A stretch of 64,000 nucleotides of DNA, taken from contig CAJTZF010000013.1 in assembly GCA_910584245.1 (NCBI GenBank), positions 1 through 64,000 of the forward strand, read 5' to 3'. Below, piece by piece: positions 15,659 through 24,531 of the stretch. Source of the stretch: an uncultured Eubacterium sp. (lineage in GTDB: Bacteria > Bacillota > Clostridia > Lachnospirales > Lachnospiraceae). How positions within the stretch are numbered: position 1 is the first letter of the stretch; every line of letters begins with the position of its first letter. The translations under genes were made by a program, and so were the position numbers. The notes beneath the pieces were generated by a model. It was not told where the DNA came from, did not search any database, and worked only from the letters and a program-made list of their open reading frames with translations.

Positions 15659-18472
15659 TCAGCAGCCGGGACGCAGCTGAATTTGAAAATGGATCTCCTC
15701 TTCGTTTACCCGGTATTTCTCCAATAATTCCGGTCCGCAGCTGTGGGAACCAATCCCGCTCACCTTATAATCTATACGCACGTATGTATGTCCCGACTCC
15801 ACCAATTCATCTGTATGAGCGGCATCCGTCAGCATTTGGGGGCTGTACTGGGATACATTAAATTCGAACGGCTCCCGGGCGGTCACAACCATGCCGCCGA
15901 TACGCAAAAGCTTCGCCCCTGTATGGTTTCCATGCTCCTGCGGCCTGACATACGGAACATACTCCTGCGACGGGCAGCTCTCAAACATACCCAGCCTCGT
16001 ATGGGCATGCATATCGACATAATTCTCCCTTTCCCCCCGTCCAAAATACTGAAACCGCTCATCACTTTTGGGAAGCCGGAATTCAAACCCAAACCGCGGC
16101 AAAAAGGCACTGTTCTCCCGCCTCGTTCCACACAGGTCAACCGAAATCGCCCCGTCGGCGCTGACCGTAAACGTCATCCCATATGTCAAAAACGGTACTC
16201 TCGATATGCCTGACAGACTTCCCTTCACCACGATTTGGTTCCCACTCCACTCACAGGAATACACCTTCCCGCACAATTTATGGTAATTTTCTGACTGCCA
16301 TTTGCCGCTTGCATGCACATCATTATCCGTCGGCGGACGCCATACGGTAAGGCGCACCAGCTCATCAAGAACCAGCTTATCCCCCATCTTTATCCTCTCA
16401 AAATTTCCATAGTGGGTATTAAAAATATATTCAAAACCGTCTCCCGCAATTCGGAGCTTTTCCCCTGTTTGCTCAAAGGAGACGTCCCCCGCCGCGCGGG
16501 CGGCTGGGAATGGGGGAACTCCCTGTACCGAAAGCTCATGCTGTTCCATTGCGATCTCCTCCGCTCCATCCATCAGAGACAAATCAAGGGTACATCCAAA
16601 ACGGCATGTTTCCGGAAGTTCAAAATCCAACACATAGGAGGCGCTTTCCCGCGGGGGAATATCACAGATAAGCGTTTCCTCTTTCATCTGCTCTCCATCC
16701 ACCATAAGCCTCCATACCAGGCGGTAACATTTTAAATTTGTAAAGTCAAAGCGGTTATGTACCGTTAGCTTTTGGCCTTCCAAACAGGTTTTCATATTCT
16801 GGTACACTGCCTTTGCGTTCAAGCTGCCCGCCTTTAAGCTCCGGTCAGCAAATACGAGGCCGTCACAGCAGAAATTTCCATCGTGGGTAATCTCGCCGAA
16901 ATCCCCGCCATACCGAAATGCCCCGTCATGCAGCACCGCATGATCCGCCCACTCCCAAATACATCCGCCGATAAACGCAGGACTGTCATATGCCTTTTCC
17001 CAGTAATCGTCTACATCACCCGGGCCGTTGCCCATTGCGTGCGAATATTCGCACAGAAAATAAGGACGCGTCTCTCCCTCTTTGTCTATAAAAGAATCGA
17101 TATCCTCATAGCTGGTATACATCCGGCTAATGACATCCACGCCGCACTCATCTCCGATGACATTTGCCCCTTCATAATGCACAAGCCTGCTCCCATCGCG
17201 CTCTTTCGTCCACGCAATCATGGCGTCGTGGTTCGCACCGTAGCCGCTCTCATTTCCCATTGACCACATAATAATACACGGATGATTTTTATCCCTCTCC
17301 ACCATGCGCATCACCCGGTGCACGAAGGCGTCCCGCCACTCCTCCTGGCGGCAGAGCCACTCGGGACTCTCCATATCATATGTAAACTGGTTATATCTGG
17401 TCCAGAAACCATGCGTTTCTAAGTCTGTCTCGTCGATCACATAAAAACCAAGCTCATCACATAATTCCAAAAAATACGGCGTGGGCGGATAGTGCGAAGT
17501 CCGGATTGTATTGATATTCAACTTTTTCATCAGCAAAAGATCCTGCCGGATATCCTCCTCGGACATCGCGTGTCCCCTCTCCGGGTGTGTGTCGTGATGG
17601 TTTACTCCCTTGAGTTTTACCGGAACACCATTGATTAACAATTCCCTTTTGGAGCTGACACAGATCTCCCGGAATCCTATCCTGACCGGAATAAATTCTC
17701 CCGCCTGCTGCACTACCAGTGTATATAAATACGGATGTTCCGCGTTCCAGCCGACTGGCGACCCCAAATCCTTCACGGGCGCACCCCCATCGTACAGCGT
17801 ATACGGGTGCTCACAATAAATGTGGTTCCGGTCCGCCCGCACATCCAAATCCCGGATGTGGCCCTTTCCCCGGGAAAGCAAATACACATCCCGGAAAATT
17901 CCTGACAGGCGGAAGTAGTCCTGGTCCTCGAGATAGCTCCCCGCACACCACTTTAATACCTTTACCGTCAAATAATTTGTGCCCGGCTTTAAAACATCCG
18001 TCAGCTGCCATTCGCTCTGCATATGGGAGACCTGGCTAAAACCGACGTACTCACCATTCACATACAGGTAAAAGCATGAATTGATGCCTTCAAATACAAT
18101 ATATGTCTCGCGCCCCTCCCATCCAGCAGGTAAGTCAAACGCAAGCGAGTACATACCACACGGATTATCATCCGGCACATAAGGCGGATCTACCGGAAAC
18201 GGGTAATTAAAATTCGTATAGCCAGGACGGTCATATCCTTGCATTTGCCAGTTCGAGGGAACCTGAACCGTATCCCACCCACTTATGTCCTTCGGAACAT
18301 CGATCTCCCGTTCAAAATACCGAAACCGCCACTCCCCATTTAAACACTTATAATAGTCCGATGCCTCTTTCTTTCCTGCGAGAGCTTTTTCCAGCGTATC
18401 ATATGGTATATAATAAGACCGCTGCGGCTCACAATTTTCCTGTAGCATGTTAGGATTTTCATAATGCCTCAT
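15659..18472 (-). CDS. lacZ: beta-galactosidase, GH2 (LacZ type), with shortened domain 2
   Basis: A 937-residue cytoplasmic GH2 enzyme hydrolysing lactose and related beta-galactosides. N-terminal sugar-binding jelly roll (about 40-200), catalytic barrel (about 270-560) with MWSMGNESG (acid/base E408) and FLCEYSHAMGNG (nucleophile E475), and C-terminal beta domains (about 590-935) with the LacZ-type FGRGERENYVDM. Between LLSR (200) and GFRE (267) only 67 residues remain, against about 125 in E. coli LacZ, so the first Ig-like sandwich is largely missing. AAGGGG precedes the ATG. It lies 44 bases after the hybrid kinase gene on the same strand and may be co-transcribed with it. Confidence 0.93.
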   Translation of the reverse strand: MRHYENPNMLQENCEPQRSYYIPYDTLEKALAGKKEASDYYKCLNGEWRFRYFEREIDVPKDISGWDTVQVPSNWQMQGYDRPGYTNFNYPFPVDPPYVPDDNPCGMYSLAFDLPAGWEGRETYIVFEGINSCFYLYVNGEYVGFSQVSHMQSEWQLTDVLKPGTNYLTVKVLKWCAGSYLEDQDYFRLSGIFRDVYLLSRGKGHIRDLDVRADRNHIYCEHPYTLYDGGAPVKDLGSPVGWNAEHPYLYTLVVQQAGEFIPVRIGFREICVSSKRELLINGVPVKLKGVNHHDTHPERGHAMSEEDIRQDLLLMKKLNINTIRTSHYPPTPYFLELCDELGFYVIDETDLETHGFWTRYNQFTYDMESPEWLCRQEEWRDAFVHRVMRMVERDKNHPCIIMWSMGNESGYGANHDAMIAWTKERDGSRLVHYEGANVIGDECGVDVISRMYTSYEDIDSFIDKEGETRPYFLCEYSHAMGNGPGDVDDYWEKAYDSPAFIGGCIWEWADHAVLHDGAFRYGGDFGEITHDGNFCCDGLVFADRSLKAGSLNAKAVYQNMKTCLEGQKLTVHNRFDFTNLKCYRLVWRLMVDGEQMKEETLICDIPPRESASYVLDFELPETCRFGCTLDLSLMDGAEEIAMEQHELSVQGVPPFPAARAAGDVSFEQTGEKLRIAGDGFEYIFNTHYGNFERIKMGDKLVLDELVRLTVWRPPTDNDVHASGKWQSENYHKLCGKVYSCEWSGNQIVVKGSLSGISRVPFLTYGMTFTVSADGAISVDLCGTRRENSAFLPRFGFEFRLPKSDERFQYFGRGERENYVDMHAHTRLGMFESCPSQEYVPYVRPQEHGNHTGAKLLRIGGMVVTAREPFEFNVSQYSPQMLTDAAHTDELVESGHTYVRIDYKVSGIGSHSCGPELLEKYRVNEEEIHFQIQLRPGC

Positions 18473-18516
18473 ATTCTTTTCCCCTTATATCTTTTTATTC
18501 CGCCAATCCCGCCGCC

Positions 18517-20787
18517 TTACAAAAGCAGATCTGCGTGGGTGGACTCCGCCTCTCTGTGTTGTATAAACTTACATATGACCCGAAGAAGTCCCACTGCATC
18601 CACCGGTTTCGGAAGATGGTCGTTCATACCGCATTTAAGCGACATTTTCCTATCCTCCTCAAACGCATTCGCGGAAACAGCAATAATCGGAATATTAGCC
18701 AAAGCCGGATCCTCGAGCTGACGAATGGCTTTCGTAGCGCAATACCCATTCATAACCGGCATCTGAATATCCATAAGGATCAAATCATAATAGCCGGGAA
18801 GAGAATTTTTCACTTTCTCGACTGCGATGCTGCCGTCCGCGGCCGTGTCCACCAAAAAACCTCCCTCTTTTAGCACTTCACTTTCGATTTCCATATTAAT
18901 CTCATTGTCGTCCACAATCAATATTCTTTTCGGTTTTAAATTCCGGTCCAACTCTATAATATCCAGTTCTGAGACACTCATCTGCTTCTGTTCCTGTATA
19001 CGCAGCGCAAACGTAGTCGTAAATGTACTCCCTTTCCCCACCTCGCTGGCTATATCAATGGTCCCGCCCATGCTATCCACCAGGCCTTTTGTAATCGTCA
19101 AGCCAAGTCCGGTGCCATATATGCCGCTCATCGTCGTATTCTTTTCCCTCACAAAAGGCTCAAAAATCTGCGCCAGAAACTCTTCACTTATGCCAATTCC
19201 ATTATCCTTAATGACAAAATGGTATACGGCATGATGATTATGTACCTTCTCTTCCACTACTGCCATCGACACCGCTCCGCCCCTGTCTGTATATTGGATC
19301 GCATTGCTCATGATGTGCGAGAGTATCATGCCGAGCTTTTGCTGCTCCACATAAACCACATTGTGCTTGATCCGGCTCAAATCAACAGTAAATGTAATTT
19401 TTTTCTCCTTTACTTTCGAAAGCATAACCGCTTCTATCCTGCGAACCAGGTCAACGAGATTACACTCCTCTTTTTCTACTTGTATTTTCCCGGATTCAAT
19501 TCTGGAAATCTCGAGCACGTCGTTTAACAGCTGCATTAACTGGTCGCTGGCATTTGAAATCATATCCAAATAGTCCATGACCTTTTCCGTATCATCCAAA
19601 TGTTTTTTGACAAGAGACGTATATCCCATAATGGCATTCATCGGCGTACGTATGTCATGTGACATATTGGAGAGAAATAAATTTTTTGCCCGGTTCGCCC
19701 GGTTTGCTTCCTCCAGCGCCTCCGCCAGCATCTGGCGCTGCCGGAATTCCTGGCTCATTTCTTCATCTACATTGCGGTATCCAAGTACAATCTGGGAAAC
19801 ACGCCCATCTCTGCCCGCATTCACAATACGAAGCTGGATATATTCCGGCACTCCGTTTCGAAAAATGCGGTAAGTCACATGAAACGTCTTTTGATGGGAC
19901 AGCTTTTCCCGGATATAAGAGGGGTCTGAAATGCCCGCCACAATTTTCCGATCCGCCGGAAAAACCCAATTCGCAATATACTTATCATCAAATCCCGCAA
20001 ACTCGCGCACGGGACAATCTTTCGAAAACTGGTCCTGAAAGCGTTCACTGACACGGTAGGCGCGAATCCAATTTTCATCCAGATCTGCATAAAATATTGA
20101 CTCATAATCGACTCTTAATCCCTCAATCAGCTCATAGCGCCACACATTTTCCTGGGTCACTACCTCCAATTCTTTATTATACACTTCAATCTGGTCCCTG
20201 AGCTTCTGTTCCTGCGCTCTCTTTTTTTCACGTTCCGCCTGCTGCCGTCTCCTTTTTTCAGTGGAATCCCGTACGAACACATAAAAAACATCACCCGCCA
20301 CATCGCTATGTACCAGGTACCCGTAATCCTCAATCCACCTTACCTCGCCATCTTTTCGGATGATCCGATATTCGACATAATCTAAGTCATCTTCATTCTT
20401 GGAAATCTGATGTTCAATACTCTCCTCCACCTGTTCCAAATCGTCAGGATGTACAATTCCCCGGAACGAATTTCCCGTTAATATCCGGAATTCTTCTTTG
20501 TTTTCACATCCAAAAATACTCAATATGGCATCATTGACGTAAATAATCTCCTCATTTCCATTTGCGCGGTAAATAAAAAAGCCACCCGGCATGGCATTTG
20601 CAAACTCCCCAAGCAAATGTGCCGTCCGGATACGATATGCCTCAATCAACATTTGCCATTCCGAATTCTGGTACGCTCCCAGCAAACGGTCAATGTCGGC
20701 ATCTCCCCTTAGAGAACTATCTAACGAGGCTAGCAAGTATTCAATTATGTTCCGGTCAAGTTTTTGATTCAATACGATTTCCTCCAT
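18517..20787 (-). CDS. PAS-domain hybrid sensor histidine kinase/response regulator
   Basis: About 756 residues, no membrane helix, so a cytoplasmic sensor. Order: N-terminal helical region (1-60); PAS with PAC (about 62-178); coiled coil (178-215); second PAS-like domain (about 225-340); HisKA with SNMSHDIRTPMNA (His377); HATPase with DNGIGI and GTGLGL; C-terminal receiver (about 628-750) with VDDNEIN and LMDIQMPVMNG. The ATG at 20787 gives full domains; a TTG at 20772 has a better site (GGAGG, eight bases), so the true start may be five codons in. No separate output domain, so signalling probably passes to another protein. Followed by lacZ. Confidence 0.9.
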   Translation of the reverse strand: MEEIVLNQKLDRNIIEYLLASLDSSLRGDADIDRLLGAYQNSEWQMLIEAYRIRTAHLLGEFANAMPGGFFIYRANGNEEIIYVNDAILSIFGCENKEEFRILTGNSFRGIVHPDDLEQVEESIEHQISKNEDDLDYVEYRIIRKDGEVRWIEDYGYLVHSDVAGDVFYVFVRDSTEKRRRQQAEREKKRAQEQKLRDQIEVYNKELEVVTQENVWRYELIEGLRVDYESIFYADLDENWIRAYRVSERFQDQFSKDCPVREFAGFDDKYIANWVFPADRKIVAGISDPSYIREKLSHQKTFHVTYRIFRNGVPEYIQLRIVNAGRDGRVSQIVLGYRNVDEEMSQEFRQRQMLAEALEEANRANRAKNLFLSNMSHDIRTPMNAIMGYTSLVKKHLDDTEKVMDYLDMISNASDQLMQLLNDVLEISRIESGKIQVEKEECNLVDLVRRIEAVMLSKVKEKKITFTVDLSRIKHNVVYVEQQKLGMILSHIMSNAIQYTDRGGAVSMAVVEEKVHNHHAVYHFVIKDNGIGISEEFLAQIFEPFVREKNTTMSGIYGTGLGLTITKGLVDSMGGTIDIASEVGKGSTFTTTFALRIQEQKQMSVSELDIIELDRNLKPKRILIVDDNEINMEIESEVLKEGGFLVDTAADGSIAVEKVKNSLPGYYDLILMDIQMPVMNGYCATKAIRQLEDPALANIPIIAVSANAFEEDRKMSLKCGMNDHLPKPVDAVGLLRVICKFIQHREAESTHADLLL

Positions 20788-20891
20788 CTTCCGTTTTAAA
20801 GATATTGTACCACTTATAGCGGTTATTGGCAATTATAAATAGCGATTCCACAAACTTTTTCTTGCCCTTTAGCCACCCTTTTGTATATAAT
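20786..20891. promoter_or_regulatory. divergent promoters for the hybrid kinase and the AEC permease
   Basis: Minus strand: TTGCCA, 17-bp spacer, TACAAT just upstream of the kinase start. Plus strand: TTGCCC (20862-20867), 18-bp spacer, TATAAT (20886-20891) for the permease. The two transcripts start within about 80 bases of each other. Confidence 0.65.
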
Positions 20892-20934
20892 GGTGAAGTA
20901 CCAAAATGACTACGTTTTAAGAATGGGAGGACAC

Positions 20935-21876
20935 ATGTCAAACTTCTTATACAGCATCAATGCAACGCTCCCGGTTTTTTTCCTTATGATACTGGGAAAA
21001 GCGCTGCGCAAGTGCAAGATAATCGGAAATCCTTTTATCCAGTCCACGGATAAATATGTATTTTACGTCGCGCTTCCTGCCCTCGTTTTCATGGATCTGA
21101 CAGAAAACGACATGGGGCGCCATTTTGATATGAAATATGTTCTGTTTTGTTTCACCGTAACTCTCCTTGTCATCCTAGCCATTTGGGGGCTGACTGAAGT
21201 TTTTCTGAAACAGGAGGACGAAAAGGGCGCCTTTATTCAAGCCTCCTACCGAAGCAGCGCCGCCATTCTGGGACTCGCATTCATTGATACTATGTACAAG
21301 GATGCCGGCATGGCGCCCCTTATGATCCTCGGGGCCGTTCCCCTCTTTAACATATTTGCCGTTATTATACTTACGATAAAGGGCGCGGGGAATGACAAAC
21401 GCCCCGACATAAAAACAACCGTGGCCAGCATTTTTAAAAACCCGATCCTGCTCGCTATTTTAATCGCGCTGCCCTTTGCCTTTTTGGACATGCACCTTCC
21501 GGTATTTCTTAATAAAGGGGTTAAAAACCTGGCCGCCACCGCCTCCCCCCTCGCCCTCCTGTCAATCGGGGCCGGATTTGAGGGCCGGAAAGCGATCAAA
21601 AAAATAAAGCCGACGATTGCCGCCACCTTTATCAAATTATTCCTGCTATGCGCGCTCTTTTTGCCCGTCGCTGTTCATTTTGGATACCGGAACCAGGAGC
21701 TGGTTGGCATCCTTATTATGCTTGGCTCACCGACAACAGCCTCCTGCTATATTATGGTGAAAAACACAAAGAACGACGACGTCCTCACAAGCAGTATCAT
21801 CGTTCTCACCACACTTCTCTCCTCCGTCAGCCTGACTATGTGGATCTACATACTTCGAAGCCTGGGCTATTTATAA
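20935..21876 (+). CDS. AEC family membrane transporter
   Basis: A 313-residue integral membrane protein with about ten hydrophobic segments arranged in two five-helix halves, like auxin-efflux-carrier/malate-permease proteins. The conserved N-terminal FYVALPALVFMDL and the C-terminal NQELVGILIMLGSPTTASCYIM core fit this family, whose members move organic acids. The ATG at 20935 has GGGAGG four bases upstream; the apparent 18-residue extension lies in the leader. Substrate cannot be inferred. Divergent from the hybrid sensor kinase, which may control it. Confidence 0.88.
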   Translation: MSNFLYSINATLPVFFLMILGKALRKCKIIGNPFIQSTDKYVFYVALPALVFMDLTENDMGRHFDMKYVLFCFTVTLLVILAIWGLTEVFLKQEDEKGAFIQASYRSSAAILGLAFIDTMYKDAGMAPLMILGAVPLFNIFAVIILTIKGAGNDKRPDIKTTVASIFKNPILLAILIALPFAFLDMHLPVFLNKGVKNLAATASPLALLSIGAGFEGRKAIKKIKPTIAATFIKLFLLCALFLPVAVHFGYRNQELVGILIMLGSPTTASCYIMVKNTKNDDVLTSSIIVLTTLLSSVSLTMWIYILRSLGYL

Positions 21877-21886
21877 AAAATTATGA

Positions 21887-21915
21887 TTGACTTTTTCAAT
21901 TCTGTATAGTATAAT
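21887..21915 (+). promoter_or_regulatory. tRNA-Trp promoter
   Basis: TTGACT (21887-21892), 17-bp spacer, TATAAT (21910-21915), eighteen bases before the tRNA 5' end. Confidence 0.85.
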
Positions 21916-21932
21916 AGAAAAGTAAGTGATTT

Positions 21933-22003
21933 AGGGGCATAGTTCATCGGTAGAATAAGAGTCTCCAAAACTCCAGAGCTGGGTTCGATTCCTAGTGCCC
22001 CTG
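21933..22003 (+). tRNA. tRNA-Trp(CCA)
   Basis: A 71-base tRNA: acceptor AGGGGCA/TGCCCCT with discriminator G, D arm with TTC..GAA, anticodon loop CTCCAAA (anticodon CCA) and T arm CTGGG/CCTAG with TTCGATT. The anticodon stem AGAGT/ACTCC has an A-C mismatch at its outer pair (27-43). It has its own promoter and terminator, and its synthetase gene lies 11 kb upstream. No CCA end is encoded. Confidence 0.93.
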
Positions 22004-22012
22004 TCATTACTA

Positions 22013-22051
22013 CCTTATAAGCAGTATGGTGCTGCTTATAAGGTTTTTTTT
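22013..22051 (+). terminator. tRNA-Trp rho-independent terminator
   Basis: Perfect 12-bp stem CCTTATAAGCAG/CTGCTTATAAGG (22013-22024, 22032-22043) followed by eight T residues. Confidence 0.95.
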
Positions 22052-22074
22052 AACACGCAAAAGGAGGCGGCAGC

Positions 22075-22926
22075 ATGATTAAAGACTTTTTTCACAAAAA
22101 CAGACCCGTTTATTCCTTAGAGGTATTTCCACCAAAAAAGGATACCGACATCACGGCCATTTACGATGCCCTGGACCAATTCAAAGAGCTTCACCCAAAC
22201 TTTATCAGCGTTACATACGGCGCTGGCGGCACGACTTCGGAAAACACGTTCGCCATCGCTTCCTATATCCAAAACCAGTGCGGAATTGAGGCGTTGACAC
22301 ATCTTACCTGCGCCGCCATTCCTGACAGGTTATTCCTGACAAATTTCCTCACAAACCTGTACCGAAATGGCATTCGGAATATACTTGGCCTTCGCGGCGA
22401 CCAGCCCAGGGACATGAGCGATGCACAATTTTCCGACAGATTCTACCAGCACGCATCGGATCTTATCAAAGACATCAAATCCGCCTTCCCTTTCAGCGTA
22501 GCCGGAGCCTGTTATCCTGAAGTACACCCGGAAGCCTCCTCCCTGAAAGAAGATGTCTCACACCTAAAAACCAAGGTGGACCAAGGTGTTGATTTTCTGA
22601 TTACCCAGCTTTTTTATGATAATGAAACATTCTTCCGTTTTTTGGATGCCGTGAGAAATGCGGGTATTGACATCCCTATACTTCCGGGACTGATGCCGAT
22701 CATCACAGCCGGGCAAATCAAAAACATTATTCAGCTCTCTGGCTCGAAAATTCCCCGCGACTTGCAGCTCTCTATTGATAAATATAAAGACTCGCCGGCG
22801 GACTTAAAAAAAGCGGGCCTGGATTATACAAAAAAACAGATGACGGACCTGCTCGCACATGGCGTAAACGGCATTCATCTGTATAGCATGAATAAAGTAG
22901 AAACGGCAAGATATATACTGGACTAA
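22075..22926 (+). CDS. metF: methylenetetrahydrofolate reductase
   Basis: A 283-residue FAD-containing TIM-barrel enzyme that reduces 5,10-methylene- to 5-methyl-tetrahydrofolate for methionine synthesis and, in acetogenic clostridia, one-carbon metabolism. Family features: SLEVFPPK at the N-terminus (catalytic Glu), SVTYGAGG, HLTCAAI, NILGLRGDQP, and FLITQLFYDN. Length is normal. GGAGG lies seven bases before the ATG. A strong terminator follows. Confidence 0.96.
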   Translation: MIKDFFHKNRPVYSLEVFPPKKDTDITAIYDALDQFKELHPNFISVTYGAGGTTSENTFAIASYIQNQCGIEALTHLTCAAIPDRLFLTNFLTNLYRNGIRNILGLRGDQPRDMSDAQFSDRFYQHASDLIKDIKSAFPFSVAGACYPEVHPEASSLKEDVSHLKTKVDQGVDFLITQLFYDNETFFRFLDAVRNAGIDIPILPGLMPIITAGQIKNIIQLSGSKIPRDLQLSIDKYKDSPADLKKAGLDYTKKQMTDLLAHGVNGIHLYSMNKVETARYILD

Positions 22927-22972
22927 TCCGGCCGGACAAAACGTAGCATTATGCACGGCATTCAAATTATGA

Positions 22973-23003
22973 GAGGGGCACAAAACGCGCCCCTCATTTT
23001 TTT
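22973..23003 (+). terminator. metF rho-independent terminator
   Basis: Stem GAGGGGC (22973-22979) with GCCCCTC (22989-22995), nine-base loop, then A and seven T residues. Confidence 0.93.
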
Positions 23004-23024
23004 AATATTATAACTGGCCGCTAT

Positions 23025-24299
23025 CTAGCGATATATAATCTCGTGTCTGCCAGGTCCGTTCGAGACCATCTTGATCGGCACTTCCAGTTCTTTTTCGATA
23101 AACTCGATATACTTACGGCAGTTTTCAGGCAGCCTTCCGTATTCCGTTATGCCGCGGATATCTTCCTTCCATCCGGGAAGCGTCTCGTATACCGGCTTCG
23201 CTTTCTTTAACTGGGCTGTCGTCGGGAAATCCCTCGTAACTGTGCCATCTATCTCGTATCCGACGCACACCGGGAGTTCATCGAGATAGCCAAGTACATC
23301 CAGCACCGTAAGCGCCGCCTCCGTCGCTCCCTGAATCCGACAGCCATAGCGGCTCGCCACAGCGTCAAACCATCCCATCCGTCTTGGCCGTCCCGTCGTG
23401 GCCCCATATTCTCCCCCGTCGCCACCGCGCTTTCTAAGCTCTTCCGCCTCTTCGCCAAATATCTCACTTACAAATTCCCCGGCGCCAACGGCGCTCGAAT
23501 AAGCCTTTACCACTGTTACAATCCGTTTAATATCATATGGCGGGATACCTGCCCCCACCGCGCCATATGCCGCCAGCGTCGACGAGGATGTAACCATCGG
23601 ATAAATTCCGTGATCCGGATCCTTCAATGAGCCAAGCTGCCCCTCAAGCAAGATTCTCTTGCCCTGCTGTCTCGCCTGGTGAAGATATAACGAAACATCA
23701 CATACATACGGTTCAACCATTTCGCGGTATCCCCGCAGCGTCTCCATAAGCTCATCTACATTCAGCGCCGGTTTGTGATAAAGATTCTCAAGCAGCACAT
23801 TTTTTTGAACACATATATTTTCCAGCTTCTCTCGAAGGCGTTCCTCGTCAAATAGCTCTGAAACCTGGACGCCAATTTTGGCATATTTATCCGAATAAAA
23901 AGGCGCAATCCCCGACTTCGTAGAACCAAAGGATTTTCCAGCAAGCCTCTCCTCTTCATACTGATCAAACAGAATATGGTATGGCATAACAATCTGTGCC
24001 CGGTCTGACACAAGGATTTTCGGCTTCGGAACACCCCGTTCTACAATCTCATTAATTTCCTTGAACAAATCTGGGACATTTAATGCCACGCCGTTTCCAA
24101 TAATACTTGTCGTATGATCGTAAAACACGCCGGACGGCAAAATATGTAATGCAAATTTGCCATAATCATTGACAATCGTATGCCCTGCATTACTTCCTCC
24201 CTGGAAACGTACAATAATATCGGACTCTTCTCCAAGCATATCCGTAATTTTCCCTTTTCCTTCATCTCCCCAATTGGCGCCTACAATTGCTGTAACCAT
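23025..24299 (-). CDS. purA: adenylosuccinate synthase
   Basis: A 424-residue GTP-dependent enzyme joining IMP and aspartate on the way to AMP. The phosphate-binding GANWGDEGKGK (Asp/His catalytic pair with NAGHT), and the TTGRPRRMGWFD stretch are diagnostic. The ATG at 24299 is preferred because AGGAGG sits seven bases upstream; the ATG two codons earlier overlaps the ribosome site. It has its own promoter and leader, separate from the purC-purF-purB unit, although all four serve the same pathway. Confidence 0.97.
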   Translation of the reverse strand: MVTAIVGANWGDEGKGKITDMLGEESDIIVRFQGGSNAGHTIVNDYGKFALHILPSGVFYDHTTSIIGNGVALNVPDLFKEINEIVERGVPKPKILVSDRAQIVMPYHILFDQYEEERLAGKSFGSTKSGIAPFYSDKYAKIGVQVSELFDEERLREKLENICVQKNVLLENLYHKPALNVDELMETLRGYREMVEPYVCDVSLYLHQARQQGKRILLEGQLGSLKDPDHGIYPMVTSSSTLAAYGAVGAGIPPYDIKRIVTVVKAYSSAVGAGEFVSEIFGEEAEELRKRGGDGGEYGATTGRPRRMGWFDAVASRYGCRIQGATEAALTVLDVLGYLDELPVCVGYEIDGTVTRDFPTTAQLKKAKPVYETLPGWKEDIRGITEYGRLPENCRKYIEFIEKELEVPIKMVSNGPGRHEIIYR

Positions 24300-24364
24300 A
24301 TCCATTCCTCCTTAAAGTTTCATGCACCACCACACAGAATCGTGTAGTTTCCCTCCTGCCAGCA

Positions 24365-24418
24365 TGCCTGATCCCAGGCACACAGATTTATTATATATGA
24401 TTTTGAATTGCATTTCAA
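24365..24418 (-). promoter_or_regulatory. purA promoter and leader hairpin
   Basis: Minus strand TTGAAA (24413-24418), 17-bp spacer, TATAAT (24390-24395), followed by a small hairpin TGCCTG/CAGGCA (24365-24380) in a leader of about 85 bases. It does not match a purine riboswitch consensus that I recognise. Confidence 0.75.
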
Positions 24419-24468
24419 GGAATTTATTTTACATGATAGCAACAAGCGAATAAAAATGAATTTTAAAC

Positions 24469-24526
24469 AAAAAAATGCCGTTCAGGTGGTATCGGCAAAA
24501 CTCCTCTGCGGATACCACCTCACGGC
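24469..24526 (-). terminator. purB rho-independent terminator
   Basis: On the minus strand GCCGTGAGGTGGTATC pairs with GATACCACCTGAACGGC (stem with a small bulge), then A and a run of seven or more T residues (complement of 24469-24475). It begins six bases after the purB stop. Confidence 0.9.
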
Positions 24527-24531
24527 TCTCG

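Noticed and set aside
24306..24418. Purine riboswitch in the purA leader
   Set aside because: Only one short hairpin is seen and no conserved purine-aptamer core sequences are present.
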